A stretch of DNA of 64,000 nucleotides from Gillisella vitis (GCF_001541345.2 NZ_LMVL02000001.1:620001-684000); one strand, 5' to 3'. Shown: positions 8,949-18,134, counted from the first letter of the stretch. Notes: generated by a model not told the origin, from the sequence alone. Made by a program: numbers and translations.

Positions 8949-9898
8949 TGGATGCCTACCGGCTGGGCCTGGTTGCAACGCGCATCCATTATTTCCAGCT
9001 GGTGGCGCGGCTGGGCTCGATCCGCCAGGCCGCCCTTGCCCTCAATGTGGCGCCTTCTTCCGTCAGCCGCATCCTGCGTCAATTGGAAGAGGAAATCGGC
9101 ACGCCATTGTTTGACCGTGTGCGCCAGCGCCTGAAACTGACCAGTGCCGGTGAATTGCTGCTGTATCACGCCAAAGCGTCGCTGTCGGAACTCAGCCGTG
9201 CCTGCGCCGAAATCAACGATCTGCACGGGCTGCATCGAGGTACTGTCTCGGTGGCTGTGGTGGAAAGCGTGGCGCGGGGCCTGTTACCAGCAGCGCTGGA
9301 GGCATTCTGGAGCCGCCATCCGGCGATTACCGTTGATATCAAGGTCATGGCTTCGCAGCAGGCGGCCAATGCCGTGGCCGAGGGCGAATGCGATCTCGCG
9401 GTTCTTTTCGATGTGCGCGTGCCGCGCACCGTGCGCCGCATTGCCAGCGTCTCGCTGCCAATCGGCGTTCTGGCCCTGCCGGATAGCGACATGGCCAAGC
9501 GTACGGAAATCAAGCTGTTCGATCTCGCCAATCTGCGGGTGATCCTCTCGGATGCCAGCCTGACGCTGGGTGCTTCGGTAGAGGAAGCGTTGAACCGGTC
9601 GCTGGTGGATCTCTCGCACCGCTCACGCACCAATTCCATCGGCCTGATGGTGGAATTGGCAAGGCGCAATCTCGGCCTTGTCTTGCAAACCCGGGTCGGC
9701 GTGGAACAGGAACTGGCCGAGGGCTCGCTGGTCTTCGTCCCGCTCTCCGACAGCCGCTTGCCGAACCGCAAGCTGATGCTGCTATCGCGCTCGGCCAAGG
9801 AGATGTCGGATGCGGCCTCGGCGCTGGGACGGCTGCTGGAGCAGTCGGTCGAACAGCTTGCCCAGGCGGCAGGACAGGCCGCGCGAGAGACATCGTAA
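8948..9898 (+). CDS. LysR-family transcriptional regulator inside the catabolic operon
   Basis: A 316-residue LysR-type regulator. The winged helix-turn-helix is at about residues 10-70 (LGSIRQAALALNVAPSSVSRI, then LEEEIGTPLFDRV), followed by a linker helix and a periplasmic-binding-protein-like effector domain with GTVSVAVVESVARGLLP. ATG 8948 overlaps the adenine deaminase stop, so it is translated with the pathway genes rather than from a divergent promoter, which is less usual for LysR regulators. It probably senses the substrate or an intermediate and acts on the 5011-5483 region. The ligand cannot be read from sequence. Confidence 0.9.
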   Translation: MDAYRLGLVATRIHYFQLVARLGSIRQAALALNVAPSSVSRILRQLEEEIGTPLFDRVRQRLKLTSAGELLLYHAKASLSELSRACAEINDLHGLHRGTVSVAVVESVARGLLPAALEAFWSRHPAITVDIKVMASQQAANAVAEGECDLAVLFDVRVPRTVRRIASVSLPIGVLALPDSDMAKRTEIKLFDLANLRVILSDASLTLGASVEEALNRSLVDLSHRSRTNSIGLMVELARRNLGLVLQTRVGVEQELAEGSLVFVPLSDSRLPNRKLMLLSRSAKEMSDAASALGRLLEQSVEQLAQAAGQAARETS

Positions 9899-9991
9899 CA
9901 TGTTGCCTTTTGCGCATCACTTGCGTCGAAAAATGCCGTCTATTCGAAACACGTCCGGTTTGCGAACCTCATACGGAAACGAGGGATCACC

Positions 9992-10492
9992 ATGAAACCA
10001 TCATCCGTCGATGCCGTTATCCGTGGCCTCAAGAAAGCCGGGGTCAGTGTCGTTTGCTACCTGCCCGACTCGCTGTTCAAGGAGCTGTATCCGGCACTCG
10101 ATGCCGATCCTGATATCCGCACCATCCGTGTCACCAATGAGGGAGAGGGGGCGGCAATCTGTGGCGGTGTGTTTCTGTCCGGCAAGCGGGCGGCGCTGGT
10201 CATGGAAAATTCCGGCCTGCGGGCTTCCGTCGAACCGCTGGCGCGCATGGGGCTGGGGGCTGGCATCCCGGTCGTCATGCTGATGAGCTATCGCGGCGAA
10301 CTCGGTGAAAATAACTGGTGGGCCATTCCCCACGGCATCACCATGGAGCCGGTGCTGAATGCGCTGCGCATTCCCTACCGGGTGGTGCGCGAGGAAGACG
10401 AAATCGAGCAATCGATCATCGATGCCTATAACTGGTCCTACAATGCCTACTACCACTCGGCCATCGCCCTCGGCGGGAGCATCGTCCGATGA
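9992..10492 (+). CDS. TPP-dependent decarboxylase-like enzyme, PYR-domain subunit (ComD-like)
   Basis: A 166-residue protein equal to the pyrimidine-binding (PYR) domain of thiamine diphosphate enzymes, of the sulfopyruvate/phosphonopyruvate decarboxylase type. The expected activating glutamate lies in VTNEGEGAAICGG (Glu50 or Glu52). The segments VVCYLPDSLFKELY and GIPVVMLMSYRGE are like those of ComD proteins. GAGGG precedes the ATG, and the stop overlaps the start of the PP-domain gene (ATGA), so a heteromeric enzyme is expected. The substrate is probably a small 2-oxo acid, but neither sulfopyruvate nor phosphonopyruvate metabolism is suggested by the neighbours. Confidence 0.8.
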   Translation: MKPSSVDAVIRGLKKAGVSVVCYLPDSLFKELYPALDADPDIRTIRVTNEGEGAAICGGVFLSGKRAALVMENSGLRASVEPLARMGLGAGIPVVMLMSYRGELGENNWWAIPHGITMEPVLNALRIPYRVVREEDEIEQSIIDAYNWSYNAYYHSAIALGGSIVR

Positions 10493-11097
10493 AGCGCTAT
10501 GATTGCATGAAATTGCTGGCCGCACGGCTGGAAAACGAGCTTGTCATCCTCTCGCTCGGGGCCTCCGTTGATGAATGGTATAACGCCGCCCCGCATATGC
10601 GCCAAGCCAGCCTGTTCCAGCAGCAGCTTGGCTGCGTCACGCCGCAGGCCTTCGGGCTGGCGGCAGGGCTTCCGCATCGCCGCATCATCTCGCTCGATAC
10701 CGATGGCGGCATGATGTTCAACCTCGGCATTCTCGCCACCCTTGGCAACGAACAACCGAAAAACCTGTTCATCGTCGTCTGGGACAATGAGTGCTACCAG
10801 TCGATCGGTGGGCCGCCGACCCACACGGCTTTCGGCCGGGTGGATATTGCCGCCATTGCTCGCGGCGCTGGGATCGACAATGCCTTTACCGCCCGCACGC
10901 TGGAAGAGTTTGAGGCCCATTGCGAGGCGGGGCTGAAGGCCGATGTTCCCTATGTGGTGGTTGCCAAAGTGGCAGGCACCGTGCAGCCGGACATCAAGCG
11001 CAAGCATTCGGATGGGCGCGAGGACAAATATATCTTCGTGCGCCATGTCGAGGCGTCAGAAGGCATCGTCATCATGGGACCGAGCGAGCACAATTGA
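10489..11097 (+). CDS. TPP-dependent decarboxylase-like enzyme, PP-domain subunit (ComE-like)
   Basis: A 202-residue pyrophosphate-binding (PP) domain. The TPP/Mg motif reads DTDGGMMFNLG at about residues 70-80 with the closing WDNECYQSIGG about 28 residues later, as in ComE and phosphonopyruvate decarboxylase. The C-terminal part is a short basic tail. It overlaps the PYR subunit gene by 4 bp and is followed after 13 bp by the GMC oxidoreductase. Two-subunit enzymes of this group decarboxylate 3-substituted pyruvates to aldehydes. An aldehyde product would fit the aldehyde dehydrogenase at the end of the operon, but this link is inference. Confidence 0.8.
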   Translation: MKRYDCMKLLAARLENELVILSLGASVDEWYNAAPHMRQASLFQQQLGCVTPQAFGLAAGLPHRRIISLDTDGGMMFNLGILATLGNEQPKNLFIVVWDNECYQSIGGPPTHTAFGRVDIAAIARGAGIDNAFTARTLEEFEAHCEAGLKADVPYVVVAKVAGTVQPDIKRKHSDGREDKYIFVRHVEASEGIVIMGPSEHN

Positions 11098-11110
11098 GGC
11101 CGATGTCCCC

Positions 11111-12691
11111 ATGTCCAATACGATGACTGAAGCACGGCCCCTCTTGCCACAACGCTCGCTGCAAAACGCCTATGACTATATCGTCGTCGGCGCTGGCTCC
11201 GGTGGCTTGCCGGTGGTGCGTCGCCTGATCGATGGCACGGATGCGACCGTGTTGCTGGTCGAGGCAGGCGAACCGGGGATCGGCGTGACCGAGATTGACG
11301 ATCCCCGCCAATGGGTGCCACTGGGGCGCGGACGCTGGGATTGGGGCTATGATTATGCGCCCACCTCTCGCGTCAATGGCCATACGATTGGCATTCCGCG
11401 CGGCAAAGTGCTGGGCGGCTCCTCGGCGATCAATGCGATGATGTGGTATCGCGGCCATCCCAATGATTATAACGCCTGGCAGGCCGCTGGCTGCGAGGGC
11501 TGGTCCTTCGAGGATGTGCTGCCATTCTTCAAAAAGGCCGAGGATTGGGAAGGGGGCGAAAGCCGCTGGCGTGGTGCTGGTGGTCCCCTGAAGATCACGA
11601 CCAGCAAGTCACTCCATCCGGTGGCCCGAGCGATGATGGAGGGCGCTGCCGATCTCGGCATTCCCGTGATCGACGATCCGAACGGACCAAGCAATGAGGG
11701 CGCCTGCCCCTCGAATTTCAATATTGTCGATGGCAAGCGCTGGAGTTCGGCTGAGGGTTATCTCTATCCGATCCTCGATCATCCGCGCCTGACTGTGCTG
11801 ACCGGCTCGCAGGTCATCGGCTTGATACTTGAAAAAGGTCGTTGCACGGGTATTCGCCATCTGGTGGACGGCAAGAGTGTTGAGACGCTTGCCCAAAGCC
11901 AGGTAGTGCTGGCGGCGGGCGCTTTCGATACGCCGCGCCTGTTGATGTTGTCGGGCATTGGCGATCCCGAAGAATTGAAACGGCTTGGCATTCCGCTCAA
12001 ACACGCCCTTCCCGGCGTCGGGCGCAATCTTCAGGATCACCCGCTGGTGCAGGCGGTGGTCTGTCGGTCGAAAATGCCGATGGGCGATATGCTCGACAAT
12101 GGCGGCGGCACGATGATGAATTGGAAATCGTCGGCCCATCTCGGCCAGCCGGATGTGCATGCCTTTCCCGTGCAGGGCAATAGCGCTACGCCTGCGCTGC
12201 GCGCCCTCTACGACATGCCCGGACCGGTGTTTTCGATGGGGGCAGGCTTGATGGGCTCGAAAAGCATCGGATATCTGTGCTTGCTCTCTGCCGATCCTTT
12301 CGGCCCGCTGGAGATCCAGCCGAATTATTTTGCAGACCCCGCTGATCTGGAGGCGACGCTTCTGGCTATTGAGACGGTGATGGCGCTGGCGCAGACACCG
12401 GCTTTTGCCGGGCTGTTTGATGGCTTTGTCGCGCCGGACACAAAACTGTCGGGGGACGGCCTTCGGGATTTCATCCGTAACGGCTGTTCCACTTTCTTTC
12501 ATCCTGTCGGCACGGCCAAGATGGGCCGTGACGAGATGGCGGTGGTGGATAGCCGGTTGCGGGTGCATGGCCTTGCCGGGCTGATGATTGCCGATGCCTC
12601 GATCATTCCCATCATTCCGACCTGCAACACCCATGCGCCGGTGACGATGATTGGTGAGCGCGCCGCCGCCTTCTTGACGCAGGCGGCGTGA
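11111..12691 (+). CDS. GMC-family FAD oxidoreductase (choline dehydrogenase/alcohol oxidase type)
   Basis: A 526-residue glucose-methanol-choline oxidoreductase. The N-terminal FAD motif is YIVVGAGSGGLPVVRRL, followed by the family signatures GKVLGGSSAINAMMWYRG and, in the middle, LAAGAFDTPRLLMLSGIG. The C-terminal active-site region has HPVGTAKMG and ADASIIPIIPTCNTHAP. Start 11111 gives an N-terminus that begins a few residues before the FAD fold; an upstream in-frame start would overlap the TPP-enzyme gene. Such enzymes oxidise an alcohol to an aldehyde. In this operon the substrate could be a hydroxymethyl or alkyl alcohol derived from the imported compound. Confidence 0.87.
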   Translation: MSNTMTEARPLLPQRSLQNAYDYIVVGAGSGGLPVVRRLIDGTDATVLLVEAGEPGIGVTEIDDPRQWVPLGRGRWDWGYDYAPTSRVNGHTIGIPRGKVLGGSSAINAMMWYRGHPNDYNAWQAAGCEGWSFEDVLPFFKKAEDWEGGESRWRGAGGPLKITTSKSLHPVARAMMEGAADLGIPVIDDPNGPSNEGACPSNFNIVDGKRWSSAEGYLYPILDHPRLTVLTGSQVIGLILEKGRCTGIRHLVDGKSVETLAQSQVVLAAGAFDTPRLLMLSGIGDPEELKRLGIPLKHALPGVGRNLQDHPLVQAVVCRSKMPMGDMLDNGGGTMMNWKSSAHLGQPDVHAFPVQGNSATPALRALYDMPGPVFSMGAGLMGSKSIGYLCLLSADPFGPLEIQPNYFADPADLEATLLAIETVMALAQTPAFAGLFDGFVAPDTKLSGDGLRDFIRNGCSTFFHPVGTAKMGRDEMAVVDSRLRVHGLAGLMIADASIIPIIPTCNTHAPVTMIGERAAAFLTQAA

Positions 12692-12730
12692 AATTTGCTT
12701 GCCCTGAAGGGCAGAAGGAAGACCCTGGAG

Positions 12731-14128
12731 ATGAACATGACTTCGAGCGCAATGATCGTCACCGCCGACACACTGTTGACCATGGATGTGAAAAACAGCG
12801 TCATCTCTGATGGTGCCGTTGCCATTGAGGACGGTCGTATTCTGGCGGTCGGTTCGCTGGAGGTGGTGAAGGCCAGCCATCCGGCTCTGGCGGTCAAGAG
12901 GATAGACAATGCCCTGCTGATGCCGGGGCTGATCAACGCCCATGCGCATTCCGGCTTCCTGCGCGGCACGGCGGAACATCTGCCGGTCTGGGACTGGCTG
13001 ACCATCCATATCAATCCGATGCACCGCGTGCTTCTGCCGCATGAAGCTGAGGCTGCGTCCTTTCTGTGCTATGCCGAATCGGCACTGTCCGGCACCACGA
13101 CTGTTGTCGATATGTGGCGCTATATGGATGGCAGTGCGCGGGCCGCACAGTCCATCGGCACGCGCTTGGTTGCCGTACCCTATGTCGGGGAACATCCCGA
13201 TTATAACTATTTCGAAACGCTCGACAACAACGAGGCGATGATTGAGACCTGGCACCGCAAGGCGGGGGGCCGCATCAATGTCTGGGTCGGGCTGGAACAT
13301 CTGTTTTATGCTGATGCGGCTGGCCAGCAGCGGGCCATCGCCATGGCCAAACAGTATAACACCGGCTTTCATACCCATTGTTCGGAAGCGGAAGTCGAGG
13401 TTGGCGGTTTTCTCGACACCTATGGCAAGCGGCCCATGCATGTTCTGGAAGATCTCGGCTTCTTCGAGGCTCCACGCACCATGTTGGCCCATGCCGTTTG
13501 GCTGGATGAGGCGGAAATCGAGTTGATTGCCAGATACAATGTCTCGGTCGCCCATAATCCGGTGTCGAACATGAAGCTTGCCTCCGGCATCGCACCGATT
13601 GCCGATATGCTGGCGGCTGGCATTCCGGTCAGCCTTGGTACGGATGGCGAAAAGGAAAACAACAATTTCGACATGTTCGAGGAGATGAAGACCGCATCCC
13701 TGCTCGGCAAACTGCGCCACCGCGATGCCGCGGCTATGGATAGCTGGCAATGTCTGCGCATGGCGACCATTCTCGGTGCCAAGGCCATCGGTCTTGAGGA
13801 TGAAATCGGCTCTATCGAAGTGGGGAAACGTGCTGATATCATTGCCGTGCGCACCGATACGCCGCGTATGACGCCGCTGTTTGCCGACGGTCCCTATTTC
13901 AATGTGCAACACAATCTCGTCCATGCGGTGCGCGGCGGCGATGTCGCCATGACCATGGTGGATGGTCAGGTGATCGTGGAAGATGGCGTGCTGAAGACCG
14001 GTGACGTCAAGGCGATCATTGCCGATATCCATGGCATGGCGCCTTCGCATTTTACCCGCCGCGCCGCCTGGCTTGCCGAAAATGGCGGCGGCACCAAGCA
14101 ATGGATCAGTGAAACGGGAGCAGCCTGA
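12731..14128 (+). CDS. Amidohydrolase/deaminase of the TrzA/AtzB/guanine-deaminase group
   Basis: A 465-residue metal-dependent amidohydrolase. Metal ligands are expected at His71 and His73 (LINAHAHSG), in the HTHCSEAEVE segment, and at the aspartate of SLGTDGEKENNN. FDMFEEMKTASLLGK is typical of the ATZ/TRZ-SsnA group that deaminates guanine, adenosine derivatives or triazines. The ATG at 12731 with CTGGAG just upstream is chosen over a TTG 12 codons earlier. It overlaps the oxygenase gene by one base. A second deaminase beside adenine deaminase suggests either two amino-substituted ring intermediates or a ring-opening hydrolysis. Confidence 0.85.
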   Translation: MNMTSSAMIVTADTLLTMDVKNSVISDGAVAIEDGRILAVGSLEVVKASHPALAVKRIDNALLMPGLINAHAHSGFLRGTAEHLPVWDWLTIHINPMHRVLLPHEAEAASFLCYAESALSGTTTVVDMWRYMDGSARAAQSIGTRLVAVPYVGEHPDYNYFETLDNNEAMIETWHRKAGGRINVWVGLEHLFYADAAGQQRAIAMAKQYNTGFHTHCSEAEVEVGGFLDTYGKRPMHVLEDLGFFEAPRTMLAHAVWLDEAEIELIARYNVSVAHNPVSNMKLASGIAPIADMLAAGIPVSLGTDGEKENNNFDMFEEMKTASLLGKLRHRDAAAMDSWQCLRMATILGAKAIGLEDEIGSIEVGKRADIIAVRTDTPRMTPLFADGPYFNVQHNLVHAVRGGDVAMTMVDGQVIVEDGVLKTGDVKAIIADIHGMAPSHFTRRAAWLAENGGGTKQWISETGAA

Positions 14129-14994
14129 TGAAGACGACCGACCAGGTCGCGCTTGACGATTGGTATGCGATCGCCACTGCCGGGGATGTCACGCCCCAGC
14201 CGGTGCAAACAACGCTTCTTGGCCAGCAGATTGAATATCGGCTGGACGCGAATGGTGCGCCGCTGGTGCGCGAGGTGGGCGCGGGCGACTGCTATGGACC
14301 AGCCTTGCCATTCCAGGTGAAATACGGCTGCCTGTTTACCACACTTGGCACACCGGGAAAGGACATTGTCGATATCGCCGAAGCAGAAGAGACGGATCGC
14401 CGGTTCGTGCTGTGCGGCTGGGTGACAATGCGGGCGTCGGGCCTGCGGGTTGTTGAGAATTTCCTCGATATGGCGCATTTTCCCTTCGTGCATACCGATA
14501 TTCTCGGGTCTGAGCCGCATACCGAAGTGCCGCGCTATCTGTCGGAAATCCGCCGCGATGTGGATGAGGTTTGGGCGACCAATTGCACCTTCTTCCAACC
14601 GCGTATTGCCGCCACCGAAAGCGATGGCGATTTCGTTCACCTGACCTACCGGGTGCCATCGCCCTTCGTGGTGATGCTCTACCGGGTCTGCCCAACATCG
14701 CCGGACCGGCTCGATGCGATTGCCCTGTTCATCCAGCCGATGGAAGACGGGCTCTGCCGCGCACAGCCGGTGATGTATCTGGTCGATACCGTCTCGCCGC
14801 ATACGGCTCTGCTTAATTTCGAGCAGGTGATTTTCCTTCAGGATCGGATCATTGTCGAAAACCAGCGCCCCTTGCTGTTGCCGCTTGAGCCACGTGCTGA
14901 AATCCCGACAAGGGCCGATTCCTCCTCCATTGCCTATCGCCGCTGGCTGAAGGAAAAAGGCCTCCGTTTTGGCACGACAGCAGGAGCTGCCTGA
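14128..14994 (+). CDS. Mononuclear non-heme iron oxygenase catalytic subunit lacking a Rieske domain (NdmC-like)
   Basis: A 288-residue protein with the catalytic domain of Rieske oxygenases: Asn111, Asp114, His117 and His122 in ENFLDMAHFPFVH, and the third iron ligand probably Asp239 in FLQDRIIVENQRP, the usual C-terminal motif of VanA-like enzymes. The first 100 residues keep the aligning segments DDWYAIA and YGCLFTTLG but have no C-x-H/C-x2-H cluster ligands, and the protein is about 60-80 residues shorter than ordinary alpha subunits. NdmC (7-methylxanthine N-demethylase) has the same architecture. It is coupled by one-base overlaps to the amidohydrolase before it and the molybdoenzyme after it. 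It should need the Rieske protein at 5771. A paralogue starts at 219 on the other strand. Confidence 0.85.
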   Translation: MKTTDQVALDDWYAIATAGDVTPQPVQTTLLGQQIEYRLDANGAPLVREVGAGDCYGPALPFQVKYGCLFTTLGTPGKDIVDIAEAEETDRRFVLCGWVTMRASGLRVVENFLDMAHFPFVHTDILGSEPHTEVPRYLSEIRRDVDEVWATNCTFFQPRIAATESDGDFVHLTYRVPSPFVVMLYRVCPTSPDRLDAIALFIQPMEDGLCRAQPVMYLVDTVSPHTALLNFEQVIFLQDRIIVENQRPLLLPLEPRAEIPTRADSSSIAYRRWLKEKGLRFGTTAGAA

Positions 14995-17900
14995 TGGAGG
15001 TGCTGGCTCCGAAGACGCTAGACCTGGCAATCGTTGAGGCGCAGCAGCCGGGCGCGCGCATCGTCGCCGGAGCAACAGCGTTGCAACTGGAATGGGCGAA
15101 GGGGCTGACGAAACCGGAGCGGATGATCAGTCTCAGCAGGCTTTCTCCAGAGCTGTCGAGCATTACGCAGGTCGGGGGGCATGTCCGCATCGGCGCGATG
15201 ACGACGCTTGCCGATCTTCTGGCATCGGGTGATGTTGCTATGGCTTTGCCCCTGCTGCATGCCGCCGTCACAAAGGTGGCAAGCCCCGCCGTGCGCACTC
15301 TCGCCACGCTTGGCGGCAATATAGCCGGGCGAGCCGGTTGCCTTCTGCCCGCATTGCTGGCGCTGGACGCTGGTCTGGAATTTGCGGGCTATCCTCAAGG
15401 CTTCAGCGTATCTCTGGAAAACTGGCTGGCCGACGCACCGCAGCCTGCCGCGATCCTGACGGCTATTCTAATCGCGCCCCAGGAACAGCAAGAGCGGTTC
15501 ACATTCCGCAAGATCGGTTTGAGAGCGGCTTTCAGCCCCAGTATTATCAATGTCGCAGGCCGCCTCATAGTGGGTCGGAGCGGTGCGGATGCGGTACGGT
15601 TTGCCGTGGGCGGCGGCATTGTGCCGCCCGCTCGCCTGCGTGAGGCCGAAGCGCTGGCGGCTGGTGAGGATAGGATCGATTGGTCGCAGGTTCATCCCTG
15701 CTTGATTGAGACAATGCACGTGCCGGGCGACGCATTTCGCTCCGCTCCATATCGTCGCCATGCGGCGGCAAATGCAATGACCTTCGCACTCGGCGGCTTT
15801 CTGCCCGGACGCATCCCGGCCTGTCCTGCCGCTGTGCCTATCGAATTTGCCCGTCCACCGGAAGGCGAGATGGCGCTTGAGCGCATGCGGATGCCAGACC
15901 GCTGGTATGTCCGCCCGGATATGCCGCCGAAGATCCGGGGGGGAATGGCTTATCTAACCGATCACCGGGAGGAGGGCATGCTGGTCGGCCGCATCCTGCG
16001 CGCCGGGGTCGCCCATGCGCGGATCCTGTCCATCGACACAGTGGCGGCAGAAGCCTTGCCGGGCGTTGTCGCTGTCGTCAGGCATCGCGACGTGCCGGGG
16101 CGGAATGCTTTCGGCATCGTGGTGCAGGACCAACCGGCGCTCTGCTTCGATAAGGTGCGCCATCGTGGCGATCCGGTCGCAGCGGTGGCGGCCGTCGATG
16201 AAGAGACGGCGGAAAAGGCGCTGGCGCTGATCGAAGTCCGCTACGCGCCGCTGCCTGTGGTGGATGATATGGAAGCGGCGTTGGAGCCGCAGGCGGAACA
16301 GGTGCAGGCAAGCGGCAATCTCCAGCGGGAAATTCTCTTTACCCGTGGCGATATTGTCCAAGCCTTCGCCAAGGCCGCCCATATCGTCGAAGAAGTCTAT
16401 GTCACGCCCCGCCAGATGCACGGCTTCATGGAGACCGAGGGTGGCTATGCCTTTGTTGGGTTGGATGGGCGACTGAACATGTGCGCTGGCGGCCAGCATG
16501 GTGGGCGTGACCGGCTGCAATTGTCGCGTATCCTTGGCTTGGACGAAGACGATATCCGGGTGGTGACGTCGCCGACCGGCGGTGCCTTTGGCGGCAAGGA
16601 TGAGCTTTCTGTTCAGCCAGCGCTGGCGCTTCTGGCGCTGAAGGCAAAGCGGCCTGTCAGGCTGCATTTGTCGCGGGCGGAATCAATGCTTGCCGGTCAA
16701 AAGCGCCATCCGATGAAGATCCGCATGAAAACCGCCTGCGATGCGCAAGGTGTTCTGCTGGCCCAGCAGGTCGATCTGGTGGCGGACGCGGGGGCTTATG
16801 CGTCTCTTGGCCCGAGTGTTCTGGAAACGGCGCTGGAACATGCCATCGGCCCTTATCTGGTGGGCAATATCACCACGCGGGGCCGTCTCGCCTATACCAA
16901 TAATGGACTTTGTGGCGCTTTTCGCGGATTTGGCGCCAACCAGATGACATTTGCCGTCGAGTGCCAGATGGATAGGCTGGCAGCACTGTGCGGGCTCTCG
17001 CCTTTGGAGATCCGCAGGCGCAATCTGCGGCAGCCGGGCTCTCCCGGCTATTTAGGGCAGGTCGTATCGACCAGCGAACGCCTGGAGGAAATGCTGGCAG
17101 CCGCCAAGGCCTCCGTGCTTTGGCGCAAGCCGCAGGGGATAGGTGCCGATCAGGAGTGGATGATCGGCACGGGCATGGCGCTGAATTATCAGGGCAATGG
17201 TCTCGGATCGGTCATTCCCGACCCGGCAGCAGGCCGGCTTGCATTGACGAAGTATGGCCTGATCGAAGGCGCATTCGGGCTGGACGAAATGGGCCAGGGG
17301 CTTTTACCGGCAATCTGCGCGGCCATTTCCGCCGAACTGGGGTGCGCGCGCCAAGATGTGCTTCCGCTGATTGGCGATACATTGCTGGCACCGGATTCCG
17401 GCTCCACCACCGCCTCGCGTGGCAGCCATGTCGTTTGGGCCTCGGTGCGGCTGGCCGCTCCTGAATTTCGCAGACAGATGTGTCTTGCGGCAGCAGGTCT
17501 GCTTGGCTGCGACCCTGAACAGCTCGTCCTAGTGCCCGGCGGATTTGCGGAGCCCGGCAACCATAGCGGCACAATTTTGCTGTCCTATGCGGATCTCGCC
17601 GCCGCCTTGCCGGAGACGGATTTGCCAAGCGTCACGGTGACGTTTGATTTTCCGAAGACCAATTATACGGATGCCAATGCCCGCTTTGTCTTTGCTTTCG
17701 GCGCCTCGCTGGCCCGTGTTGCGGTCAGCCGGGTGACGGGTGAGGTGCGGGTGCTTGATCTCCACCAGCATTCTGCCGCCGGGCCGATCATCGATCTTGC
17801 CGCCTATCTCGGACAATTGGAGGGCGGTGCGGTGCAAGGGCTGGGTTTCACGTTGACGGAGGATTGCCCGATGCAGGAGGCCGCCTATCTGACCGGCAAT

Positions 17901-18134
17901 TTCGACAATTATATGCTGCCCGGCATTCAGGATGCCCCGCTTGGCATGCACGTCTTTGCGCTTGATGATCTCGATCCCGGCGACACGCTTGGTCCACGGG
18001 GCGTTGGTGAACTCGGGATCGGTGCGGTCACGCCAGCAATCGCCAATGCCATTGCGGCGGCCACCGGCTATTGGCCGCCAGTCATGCCTGTCGTGCCGGA
18101 AACGCTTCTCGCACATCTTTCGGTGCCGGCATGA
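14994..18134 (+). CDS. Xanthine-dehydrogenase-like enzyme, fused FAD and molybdopterin subunits
   Basis: A 1046-residue protein. Residues about 1-270 are a CoxM-type FAD domain (IVAGATALQLEW and RTLATLGGNIAG); residues about 300-1046 are the molybdopterin subunit, with QMHGFMETEGGY, SPTGGAFGGKDE, CGAFRGFGANQ and, near the end, GVGELGIGAVTPAIANAI carrying the expected active-site glutamate. Canonical bacterial XDH joins Fe-S with FAD (XdhA) and keeps Mo separate (XdhB); here FAD is fused to Mo and the Fe-S subunit is the next gene (4-bp overlap). The family hydroxylates purines, aldehydes or N-heterocycles using water. Neighbours favour a purine or related ring. Confidence 0.87.
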   Translation: MEVLAPKTLDLAIVEAQQPGARIVAGATALQLEWAKGLTKPERMISLSRLSPELSSITQVGGHVRIGAMTTLADLLASGDVAMALPLLHAAVTKVASPAVRTLATLGGNIAGRAGCLLPALLALDAGLEFAGYPQGFSVSLENWLADAPQPAAILTAILIAPQEQQERFTFRKIGLRAAFSPSIINVAGRLIVGRSGADAVRFAVGGGIVPPARLREAEALAAGEDRIDWSQVHPCLIETMHVPGDAFRSAPYRRHAAANAMTFALGGFLPGRIPACPAAVPIEFARPPEGEMALERMRMPDRWYVRPDMPPKIRGGMAYLTDHREEGMLVGRILRAGVAHARILSIDTVAAEALPGVVAVVRHRDVPGRNAFGIVVQDQPALCFDKVRHRGDPVAAVAAVDEETAEKALALIEVRYAPLPVVDDMEAALEPQAEQVQASGNLQREILFTRGDIVQAFAKAAHIVEEVYVTPRQMHGFMETEGGYAFVGLDGRLNMCAGGQHGGRDRLQLSRILGLDEDDIRVVTSPTGGAFGGKDELSVQPALALLALKAKRPVRLHLSRAESMLAGQKRHPMKIRMKTACDAQGVLLAQQVDLVADAGAYASLGPSVLETALEHAIGPYLVGNITTRGRLAYTNNGLCGAFRGFGANQMTFAVECQMDRLAALCGLSPLEIRRRNLRQPGSPGYLGQVVSTSERLEEMLAAAKASVLWRKPQGIGADQEWMIGTGMALNYQGNGLGSVIPDPAAGRLALTKYGLIEGAFGLDEMGQGLLPAICAAISAELGCARQDVLPLIGDTLLAPDSGSTTASRGSHVVWASVRLAAPEFRRQMCLAAAGLLGCDPEQLVLVPGGFAEPGNHSGTILLSYADLAAALPETDLPSVTVTFDFPKTNYTDANARFVFAFGASLARVAVSRVTGEVRVLDLHQHSAAGPIIDLAAYLGQLEGGAVQGLGFTLTEDCPMQEAAYLTGNFDNYMLPGIQDAPLGMHVFALDDLDPGDTLGPRGVGELGIGAVTPAIANAIAAATGYWPPVMPVVPETLLAHLSVPA

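Noticed and set aside
7617..8978. Open frame of 453 codons opposite adenine deaminase
   Set aside because: The plus strand encodes an unmistakable adenine deaminase over the same bases; the minus translation is His/Arg-rich without domains.
11609..14101. Open frame of about 830 codons on the minus strand opposite the GMC oxidoreductase and amidohydrolase genes
   Set aside because: It spans two well-supported genes on the plus strand, is rich in His/Arg/Gln as expected of an antisense shadow in GC-rich DNA, and resembles no protein family.
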